From DATJSJ01 sp035504175 (GTDB lineage Bacteria; Pseudomonadota; Alphaproteobacteria; Acetobacterales; Acetobacteraceae), in contig DATJSJ010000052.1 of NCBI GenBank assembly GCA_035504175.1, positions 1-11,553 of the forward strand: DNA of 11,553 nt. The letters run 5' to 3'. Positions 1 to 5,151 of the stretch are shown here, one piece after another. The notes under the pieces were generated by a model, which was not told the DNA's origin, searched no databases, and saw nothing but the letters and a program-made list of their open reading frames with translations. Within the stretch, counting starts at the first letter, position 1; every line of letters starts with the position of its first letter. A program made the position numbers and the translations under genes.

Positions 1-548
1 ACCGCGAACGCGCCATCCAGCCGGATCAGCTCCCAGGGCAGCGCGAGGATCGCCTCGTCCGCGCTCTCGATCACCAGCAGCGGCGGCGGCGGATCGCCGC
101 GCGCGGCCGCGATCAGGAAGCGTGCCTCCTCCGCCGACAGCACCGCGCCGAGCGCGTCGCCGATCTGCCGCGCGGCAGCGTCGAGCCGCGCGCGCTCCTC
201 GGGCGTCTCGACCGGCTGCCGCGCGCCCGCGGCGAACAGCGCCAGCGCTCCGGGCAGCGCCGGTGCGGCCTGGTCCGGCGCCGCGACGCGGCGGCGCTCG
301 GGCTCGCCGGTCGCGCGCCGGGCGGCGATGTCCCAGGCGGCGGCGGACGGCGCGATCGCCAGGGTGAGCGCCGGCAGCGGGATCGCGCCCGGGATCGCCG
401 CCGGGGCGAGCCGCCCGGCCCGCAGCCGCGCCAGCACGTCCTCCGGCACCCGGTCGCAGCCGATCAGGACAACGGTCAGGTTGTTGTCGCCGGTGACGAG
501 CGCGTTGCCGAACGCATCGTGGCCGATCGCGATGTCGCGGCCCGGCAC
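1..548 (-). CDS. CHAT-domain (caspase-like) protease, N-terminal part, cut by window edge
   Basis: Only the first 182 codons lie in the window. The reading frame is open from a TGA at 570-572, and the first usable start is GTG at 546-548, 13 bp after the stop of the small upstream gene. There is no strong ribosome site, so translational coupling is likely. Residues 8-23 (IGHDAFGNALVTGDNN) copy a motif at the same positions in the upstream small protein. An Ala/Pro-rich linker follows. From about residue 115 the sequence looks like the start of a CHAT domain, ending in the family hallmark ALPWELIRLDG (LPWE codons at 30-41). CHAT proteins are clan CD peptidases (caspase/separase-like) often found in bacterial conflict systems. 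The His-Cys catalytic pair would lie beyond the left edge, so activity cannot be judged. The CHAT call rests on the LPWE segment and its preceding strand pattern, not on the active site. Confidence 0.72.
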   Translation of the reverse strand, partial: MPGRDIAIGHDAFGNALVTGDNNLTVVLIGCDRVPEDVLARLRAGRLAPAAIPGAIPLPALTLAIAPSAAAWDIAARRATGEPERRRVAAPDQAAPALPGALALFAAGARQPVETPEERARLDAAARQIGDALGAVLSAEEARFLIAAARGDPPPPLLVIESADEAILALPWELIRLDGAFA

Positions 549-561
549 CGGTCGCGCCCGG

Positions 562-969
562 CTACAGGGTCAGCCCGACCAGCGGGAGCAGCCGGTGCCA
601 GTTGCTGCCGAGCCAGCCGACCACCGCCTGCACATGCGTCGCGATCCGGTCCGCCTTGTCCGCGAAATCCGCCGCCTGTGTCGCATAGCCGAGCGCGCGT
701 TCGACCGCCTGGCCCACTTCCTCGCGGTCCGGCGCCGCGCCCTGCGCGTCGCCCGCCGCTTCGGTGAGCGCCGTCTCGATCTTGCCCCGCTTGTCGGTCT
801 GCAGCCCCTGCAGCAGGGCGAGGAGCTGGCGCAGCTCGGCCTGGATATCGACCTGGCCGGCCTCGGGCAGCGCCGCCTGCCGGAACTGCAGCGTCGTGCG
901 GTTGTGATCGCCGGTGACGATCGCATTGCCGGTGGCGTTGCCGCCGATATGCACGGTTCGCTCGCTCAT
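562..969 (-). CDS. Small protein with N-terminal GN-VTGD motif and hydrophobic C-terminus, partner of CHAT protease
   Basis: A 135-residue protein. I place the start at the ATG at 967-969 because the motif then sits at residues 8-23, exactly as in the CHAT protein; an in-frame upstream ATG at 1074 would only add a low-complexity leader. Three parts are visible. The first is the Gly/Asn motif IGGNATGNAIVTGDHN. The second (about residues 40-110) is charged, probably helical, and rich in Leu, Ala, Glu and Gln. The third is a hydrophobic, Trp-containing tail at about 115-135 (VVGWLGSNWHRLLPLVG). There is no signal peptide. It is the first gene of a two-gene minus-strand unit with the CHAT gene. 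I do not recognise a named family. An adaptor, a protease substrate or a membrane-acting effector are all possible; the layout only supports a functional pairing. Confidence 0.7.
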   Translation of the reverse strand: MSERTVHIGGNATGNAIVTGDHNRTTLQFRQAALPEAGQVDIQAELRQLLALLQGLQTDKRGKIETALTEAAGDAQGAAPDREEVGQAVERALGYATQAADFADKADRIATHVQAVVGWLGSNWHRLLPLVGLTL

Positions 970-981
970 GGCGTCAGCTCG

Positions 982-1012
982 CGGTTTGGTCCGGTCGTCT
1001 CCGGACGAACCG
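982..1012 (-). promoter_or_regulatory. Imperfect inverted repeat in the leader of the small-protein/CHAT unit
   Basis: The arms GTCCGG (989-994) and CCGGAC (1001-1006) pair perfectly around a 6-base loop. Pairing continues outward through TT/AA and CGG/CCG after one mismatch and one bulge. The repeat begins 13 bp upstream of the small-protein ATG. It could be an operator or an mRNA leader hairpin. Palindromes are common in such GC-rich DNA, so the assignment is weak. Confidence 0.3.
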
Positions 1013-1120
1013 GTGTAGTGCGCCGGCGTGTCGATACGCAAGGGATACGGGCTGGCTCCGCGGCGTCGCGGCATCCCGGCCTTGGCGCGCCCGCGCCGGT
1101 TCCGCGACTGCCAGGGAGGC

Positions 1121-1149
1121 TTGCCAGGCCGGAAGGGGGCGGATAGGTT
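1121..1149 (+). promoter_or_regulatory. Candidate sigma-70-type promoter of the zinc operon
   Basis: TTGCCA (1121-1126) matches the -35 consensus at five of six positions. With 17-bp spacing, TAGGTT (1144-1149) is a poor -10 element (three of six). The predicted start of transcription falls at about 1156, inside the Zur-like palindrome, which fits repression by occlusion. The match is moderate and rests on spacing and position. Confidence 0.35.
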
Positions 1150-1161
1150 ATGTTATAACAT
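1150..1161. promoter_or_regulatory. Zur box (zinc-uptake repressor operator)
   Basis: ATGTTATAACAT is a perfect 12-bp palindrome in a region otherwise about 70% G+C. It matches the AT-rich core of Fur-family zinc repressor sites in proteobacteria (GTTATGTTATAACATAAC-like), and the left flank GTT also fits. It lies 26 bp upstream of the znuA ATG and overlaps the likely transcription start. With zinc bound, Zur would block the operon; under zinc shortage it would release. The zur gene itself is not in the window. Confidence 0.85.
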
Positions 1162-1187
1162 CCGGTCTCGACGGCAGGAGCACCCCT

Positions 1188-2072
1188 ATGGCGCGAGTCC
1201 TCGGAGTGATCGCGGCGGCTGCGACCGCCTTGCTCGCCGCGACCGCCGCGGTGCGCGCCGTCCCGCCCGCGCTGTCCATCGTCGCGGCGGAGAACATGTA
1301 TGGCGACGTGGCGCAGCAGATCGCCGGGCCCGATTCCCGCGTCACCAGCATCCTGAGCAACCCCGACGCGGATCCGCATCTGTTCGAGGCGAGCCCATCG
1401 GTCGCGCGTTCGCTTGCCGGCGCGCGCATCGTCATCGTCAACGGCGCCGACTACGATCCCTGGATGCAGAAGCTGCTGGCGGTGGGCGCGGCACCCGGCC
1501 GGCAGGTGATCGTGGTCGCCGACCTGGTGCACCGCAAGCCGGGCGGCAATCCGCATCTCTGGTACGACCCGGCGACGATGCCCGCCGTGGCGCGGGCGCT
1601 CGCCGCGGCGCTGACCGCGGCCGATCCGGCGCACCGGGCGGAGTACGCCGCGCGCCTGCAGCGCTTCACTGCCAGCCTCGCGCCGCTGGATGCGACGGTC
1701 GCGCAGCTGCGCCGGCGCTATGCCGGCACGGCGGTTGCCGCGACCGAGCCGGTGTTCGGCTACATGGCGTCGGCACTCGGCCTCGCCATGCACGAGCAGC
1801 GCTTCCAGATCGCGGTGATGAACGACACCGAGCCGAGCGCCCGCGACACCGCGGCCTTCGAACGCGACCTGCACGAGCATCGCGTGCGGGTGCTGTTCTA
1901 CAACAGCCAGGCGAGCGATCCGGCGGCGGCGCGGCTGCTGCACATCGCGCGCAGCGCCGGCGTGCCGGTCGTGGGCGTGACCGAGACCGAGCCGAACGGC
2001 GTCGACTACCAGCACTGGATGCTCGGCACGCTCGACGCGCTCGACCACGCCCTGTCGCAGCACGGTGCGTGA
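1188..2072 (+). CDS. znuA: Zinc ABC transporter periplasmic substrate-binding protein (ZnuA/TroA family)
   Basis: A 294-residue cluster-A-I metal-binding protein that captures Zn(II) in the periplasm for ZnuBC. The ATG has a good AGGAG site at 1176-1180. Residues 1-24 form a signal peptide (Ala-rich core ending AVRA). Family marks in order: AAENMYGDVAQQIAG (33-47), DPHLFE with ligand His64, NGADYDPW, NPHLWYD with ligand His123, TEPVFGY with Glu187 where many ZnuA proteins have the third His, then TETEP-x-G and a final Trp-Met. The His/Asp-rich loop common in gammaproteobacterial ZnuA after the first ligand is absent. The stop overlaps the znuC start by four bases (GTGA), so the two are translationally coupled. 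The upstream Zur palindrome favours zinc over manganese as substrate. Function is confident; the exact metal is inferred. Confidence 0.92.
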   Translation: MARVLGVIAAAATALLAATAAVRAVPPALSIVAAENMYGDVAQQIAGPDSRVTSILSNPDADPHLFEASPSVARSLAGARIVIVNGADYDPWMQKLLAVGAAPGRQVIVVADLVHRKPGGNPHLWYDPATMPAVARALAAALTAADPAHRAEYAARLQRFTASLAPLDATVAQLRRRYAGTAVAATEPVFGYMASALGLAMHEQRFQIAVMNDTEPSARDTAAFERDLHEHRVRVLFYNSQASDPAAARLLHIARSAGVPVVGVTETEPNGVDYQHWMLGTLDALDHALSQHGA

Positions 2073-2866
2073 GCGTGAGCGCGATCCGCCTCGACGACGT
2101 GACGCTGGCGCTCGGCGGCCGCGCCATCCTGCGCGACGTCACGCTCGCGATCGGCGGGAGTGAGTTCGTCGGCGTGCTGGGGCCGAACGGCGCCGGCAAG
2201 ACCACGCTGATGCGCGCCCTGCTCGGCCTGGTGCGGCCGGCGCAGGGCCGCATCGCCGTGCTCGGCGCGGCGCCGGGCCGGGCGCCTGCCGCGATCGGCT
2301 ACATGCCGCAGACGCGCGGCACCGCGCTGCCCGGGCTGCGCGGCCGCGATGTCGTCGCCGCGGCGGCGCAGGGCGGGCGCTGGGGCCTGCCGTGGCGCGA
2401 TGCCGCGACGCGCCGCGACGTCGACCGCGCGCTGGCGCTGGTCGAGGCGACGGCGCTCGCCGCGCGGCCGCTCGCCGACCTCTCCGGCGGCGAGCGGCAG
2501 CGGCTGCTGCTGGCGCAGGCGCTGCTCGGCCGCCCACGCCTGCTGCTGCTGGACGAGCCGCTGATCAGCCTCGATCCCAGCCACCAGCACGGCGTCATTG
2601 CGCTGGTGCGCCGGCTGCAGCAGGGCCTCGGCCTGACCGTGCTGTTCACGGCGCATGAGCTGAACCCGCTGCTCGCCGTGCTCGACCGCGTGCTGTATCT
2701 CGGCGCCGGCCAGGCGGCGCTCGGCACCGTCGCGGAGGTGATCACCGGCCCGGTGCTGTCGCGCCTCTACGGCGCGCCGATCGAGGTCGTGCATGCGCAG
2801 GGCCACATCTTCGTCATGTCGGGCGGGCAGGACATGGAACACGCCGCGCACCGCCACGCCGCCTGA
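2069..2866 (+). CDS. znuC: Zinc ABC transporter ATP-binding protein
   Basis: A 265-residue ABC ATPase that powers zinc import. I choose the GTG at 2069, which overlaps the znuA stop in the GTGA arrangement; a second GTG two codons later (2075) is the alternative. All nucleotide-binding elements are intact: Walker A GPNGAGKTT (38-46), Q-loop Gln81 in YMPQ, signature LSGGERQ (138-144), Walker B LLLLDEP (158-164) and H-loop His196 in TAHE. The C-terminus ends with several His residues (EHAAHRHAA), which is suggestive for a metal system but unproven. Length and order agree with ZnuC/MntB-type ATPases. A 104-bp gap with a large inverted repeat separates it from the permease gene. Confidence 0.92.
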   Translation: MSVSAIRLDDVTLALGGRAILRDVTLAIGGSEFVGVLGPNGAGKTTLMRALLGLVRPAQGRIAVLGAAPGRAPAAIGYMPQTRGTALPGLRGRDVVAAAAQGGRWGLPWRDAATRRDVDRALALVEATALAARPLADLSGGERQRLLLAQALLGRPRLLLLDEPLISLDPSHQHGVIALVRRLQQGLGLTVLFTAHELNPLLAVLDRVLYLGAGQAALGTVAEVITGPVLSRLYGAPIEVVHAQGHIFVMSGGQDMEHAAHRHAA

Positions 2867-2947
2867 GAGTTTGTGAAGGAATGCCCCTTGCGATCCGCGC
2901 CACATTCTAACGGCGAGAACTTGCAAGGGGCATTCCTTCACAAGCTC
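2867..2947. repeat. Large inverted repeat between znuC and znuB
   Basis: Two 25-bp arms, 2867-2891 and 2923-2947, are inverted copies with one mismatch and a 31-base loop. It begins directly after the znuC stop. In RNA it would form a very stable intercistronic stem-loop. No T-run follows, so it does not look like a simple terminator. Arms this long are unlikely by chance and are less GC-extreme than the neighbouring genes, so the unit may be a REP-like or MITE-like element inserted into the operon. No clear target-site duplication is seen. Confidence 0.85.
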
Positions 2948-2965
2948 GATTTCTTTCACAAGCTC
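2933..2965 (+). repeat. 18-bp-period direct repeat beside the znuB start
   Basis: TTCCTTCACAAGCTC (2933-2947, the outer right arm of the inverted repeat) recurs as TTCTTTCACAAGCTC (2951-2965), 14 of 15 bases identical with an 18-bp period. The second copy occupies the place where the znuB ribosome site would be expected, and no classical Shine-Dalgarno is seen there. It could pair with the same left arm (2864-2877, 12 of 14), so two alternative folds are possible. Confidence 0.7.
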
Positions 2966-2970
2966 TGACC

Positions 2971-3747
2971 GTGTTCTCCTATGACTTCATGGTCAACGCC
3001 TTCCTCGCCACGACGATCGTCGGCGTGATGGCGGGGCTGGTCGGGTATTTCCTCGTGCTGCGCGGCCAGACCTTCGCGGGCCATGCGCTGGCGCATGTCG
3101 GTTTCACCGGTGCGACCGGCGCGGTACTGGTCGGCGCGCCGCCGCTCGCCGGCCTGGTCGCGGTGACGGTCGCGGGCGGCGTCGGCATGGGGCTGCTCGG
3201 CGAGCGGCTGGCCGGGCGCGATGTCGCGGTCGGGCTGGTGCTCGCGGTCGCCCTCGGCCTCGGCCTGCTGTTCCTGCATTTTTTCACCGCCTACGCGACG
3301 CAGGCGACGGCGCTGCTGTTCGGCAACGTGCTCGGCATCGGGGCGGTGACGCTGTGGCTGCTGGCGGGGCTCGGGATCGTCACGCTGGCGGGGCTCGCCG
3401 CGATTGCCCGGCCGCTGCTGTTCGCCACGCTCGCGCCGGAACTGGCCGAGGCGAAGGGCGTGTCGCTGCGCCTGGTCGCGGTGCTGTTTCTCGCCCTGGT
3501 CGCGTTGGCAACGGCCGCATGCGCGCAGATCGTTGGCGTCTTGCTGGTGTTCGCGCTGATGGTGGGACCGCCGGCGGCGGCGCAGCGCCTGACCGCGCGG
3601 CTCGGCGCGGGGCTGGCGCTCGCGGCCGGGCTGGCGCTGGCCGAGGCATGGGGCGGGCTGACGCTCGCGTTCTACACGGACTGGCCGACGAGTTTCTGGA
3701 TCACCGCACTGAGCGGAGCGGTTTACGCGGGGGCGTGCTTGCGGTGA
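2971..3747 (+). CDS. znuB: Zinc ABC transporter permease
   Basis: A 258-residue ABC-3 family inner-membrane permease forming the zinc channel with ZnuC. The GTG at 2971 is preferred because the resulting VFSYDFMVNAFLA matches the usual N-terminus of the family; an internal ATG at 2989 would remove that segment. About seven to eight hydrophobic segments run through the whole length. Family marks include LRGQTFAGHALAHVGF (about 33-48), LLFGNVLGI near the middle and VGVLLVFALMVGPPAAA (about 190-206). It is the third gene of the operon, separated from znuC by an inverted repeat instead of the usual overlap. The ribosome site is weak, so ZnuB level may depend on how that RNA folds. Confidence 0.92.
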   Translation: MFSYDFMVNAFLATTIVGVMAGLVGYFLVLRGQTFAGHALAHVGFTGATGAVLVGAPPLAGLVAVTVAGGVGMGLLGERLAGRDVAVGLVLAVALGLGLLFLHFFTAYATQATALLFGNVLGIGAVTLWLLAGLGIVTLAGLAAIARPLLFATLAPELAEAKGVSLRLVAVLFLALVALATAACAQIVGVLLVFALMVGPPAAAQRLTARLGAGLALAAGLALAEAWGGLTLAFYTDWPTSFWITALSGAVYAGACLR

Positions 3748-4341
3748 AAGGCGCGACGTGTCGCACGCCGACATCAAGCGTTGCGGCGCGCCGGCAGGGC
3801 CGCTTCGTGAACATCGCGCTTCGACCCGAGCCCGCCCCGTCGCCTCTCGCTGCATGCGCCCGAAGCGGGGGGTTCGCTGTCGAGGGAAGGGACGGCTCCG
3901 CGCCCGTCGCGGTCGTTCGAGCGCGTGGCAGCGGGACATGGAAGCGGACGCTCCGGTTCCCCGGGGGTCGAGCACGCAGGCCGGCCGTCCACGTCGCAAT
4001 CCCGTTGAACGAATTGGCGCTTGCGACAGCTTGGTTTTCGGGTGAAACAATATGGCGAAATTGGACAGTGGCCGTGCGTGCCAACAAGCTCCTCCAACGG
4101 CGTCTGGCAAGACGCTGCGGTGACGGTGAATAAGGCTCGGGCAGAATGGGCCGCCTCTTTCTACCCATTCCGCCTGCAGCTCGTAGCGACCGATGATCTC
4201 GGCAATCCGGCCGACGGCGTGCAGACGATCTGATGCGTACGCGAAGCAGTGGTGCGGTGAGCCTGAAGATTTCCCCGCCGCGCGACTGGGTTGCGATGAC
4301 GCCGGCGTTCGGGTTCGCGATATTCTGCGGTAGGTAGAACC
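3748..4341. other. 594-bp stretch with no recognised gene; G+C falls in its right half
   Basis: No frame on either strand gives a protein I recognise. The best plus-strand frame runs from a TTG at 4021 to a TGA at 4231-4233 (70 codons, no ribosome site). The minus strand has open frames without starts or domains. From about 4020 the base composition drops to around 50% G+C (rough count of 4021-4080), joining the low-G+C acylphosphatase gene downstream. It may hold gene remnants, a dispersed repeat, or the promoter of the downstream gene. I see no tRNA, insertion-sequence ends or terminator with a T-run. Confidence 0.5.
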
Positions 4342-4785
4342 ATGTCCAAGCAGGAAGCCGTTGCGGCAACCGTCACCGGCAATGACCAGCAGGTCGGATT
4401 TCGCGCCCTGGTGATGAAGCAGGCCATCGAATACAATCTGGCAGGCTCGGTGACCAACGACGCCAATGACATCGTCCATTTTACACTGCAGGGCGACAAG
4501 AAACGGATCGATTCGGCGCTTGCTGCTATTCAGGACGGTACCAAAAGATCGTCTGACATCAAGATCACGACGACGTCCGTGCCGATTGAACCGTCTCTGG
4601 AGAAGTTCACAATTGTCGATTGGACCTCTTCGAGCCGAAATATCACCAATAAATATAATCTCGTATTTGAACTCAGGGCGAAGGATTCCGCGATTTCCCC
4701 GGCAGACGCCAAAGCGACATGGCACCAGATTCTCGAACGAACGCTCAACCCCGACGATTTGAAGAAGCTGCGACCTGACGATTGA
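4342..4785 (+). CDS. Acylphosphatase-like protein with C-terminal extension
   Basis: 147 residues. Residues 8 to about 70 follow the acylphosphatase fold pattern: TVTGNDQQVGFRALVMKQA, then LAGSVTND and VHFTLQGD with a following helix. The two catalytic positions, Arg21 (in VGFR) and Asn39 (in VTND), are 18 residues apart, the same spacing as Arg23 and Asn41 of classical acylphosphatases. The usual GxVQGVGFR loop reads GNDQQVGFR, so the phosphate-binding loop is divergent. About 55 residues beyond the normal 90-100-residue domain are unassigned. The ATG is preceded by a modest AGGTAG. G+C is about 50% (42-57% per 60-base line), far below both neighbours, which suggests horizontal acquisition. 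Hydrolysis of acyl phosphates is the family reaction; whether this divergent member does it is unknown. Confidence 0.7.
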   Translation: MSKQEAVAATVTGNDQQVGFRALVMKQAIEYNLAGSVTNDANDIVHFTLQGDKKRIDSALAAIQDGTKRSSDIKITTTSVPIEPSLEKFTIVDWTSSSRNITNKYNLVFELRAKDSAISPADAKATWHQILERTLNPDDLKKLRPDD

Positions 4786-5040
4786 GCTTCCCGGGGAGAT
4801 CTTGCCGCACGATCCTTGACGGTAATGCGACGGCTCCTCTGATCGCGCGCAGCCATTGGCGACCGGTCGAAGCGGGGCCAGGCGAGCCGCATCCGCGTCT
4901 TTCGCCCGGGAGCATCCATCCACTCTCAGCCGATCGAGCCGACGCGAGAACCCCTGCTGTTCGCGCACCCGCCGGGAACCGGCCACCTCTCGCCTGATCG
5001 GGAACCCACACAGACTCGGACCACACTTCGCCGGCCAGCG

Positions 5041-5067
5041 TTGACCCGGCCCCTTTTTGGCCCTAAT
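5041..5067 (+). promoter_or_regulatory. Possible promoter of the sugar operon
   Basis: TTGACC (5041-5046) matches the -35 element at five of six positions, and CCTAAT (5062-5067) matches the -10 at four of six with a short 15-bp spacing. It ends just before the inverted 9-mers at 5069-5097, a typical place for an operator. The short spacing makes this tentative. Confidence 0.35.
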
Positions 5068-5068
5068 T

Positions 5069-5097
5069 CGGTTCCGCAGCGAAACCGCCGGTTGCGC
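5069..5097. promoter_or_regulatory. Three alternating inverted 9-mers, candidate operator
   Basis: CGGTTCCGC (5069-5077), GCGAAACCG (5079-5087) and CGGTTGCGC (5089-5097) are inverted relative to each neighbour, each pair matching 8 of 9, separated by exactly one base. The repeat period is 10 bp, one helical turn. The half-sites resemble the AAACCG/CGGTTT halves bound by LacI/GalR-type sugar regulators, although the centre spacing differs. The site lies 55 bp before the epimerase start. Confidence 0.45.
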
Positions 5098-5142
5098 CTC
5101 GAGGCGGGCGATCCGGCAGGCCAGAACAACAAGCCAATTTGG

Positions 5143-5148
5143 GGGGAG
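5143..5148 (+). promoter_or_regulatory. Ribosome-binding site that sets the epimerase start
   Basis: A GGGGAG run lies just before the GTG at 5152. The spacing is tight (three bases), but it is the only purine-rich site near a start in this frame. It supports the GTG over the far upstream TTG at 5041. Confidence 0.5.
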
Positions 5149-5151
5149 CGG

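Larger units (their letters stand above)
4786..5151 (+). other. 366-bp region upstream of the sugar operon
   Basis: No convincing gene is present. Short frames on both strands lack starts with ribosome sites and recognisable domains. The left part continues from the low-G+C acylphosphatase gene. The right part (5041-5097) contains a possible promoter and a set of alternating inverted 9-mers, described separately, so this is best read as the regulatory region of the epimerase-transporter operon. Confidence 0.5.

Noticed and set aside
1028..2866. 612-codon plus-strand frame that includes ZnuC as its C-terminal part
   Set aside because: The first 347 codons overlap the real znuA in another frame and encode Arg-rich nonsense. 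The ZnuC family N-terminus begins at the GTG at 2069.
2881..2910. Nine-codon ORF (ATG to TAA) within the znuC-znuB inverted repeat, next to a GAAGGA sequence
   Set aside because: The Shine-Dalgarno-like bases touch the ATG, leaving no spacing, and the sequence is fixed by the repeat arm; no reason to think it is translated.
2867..2947. Inverted repeat as a rho-independent terminator
   Set aside because: No T-run follows, the loop is 31 bases long, and termination here would cut off znuB from its operon.
4021..4233. 70-codon plus-strand frame from a TTG
   Set aside because: No ribosome site, no recognised domain and no conservation evidence; treated as part of the unassigned region.
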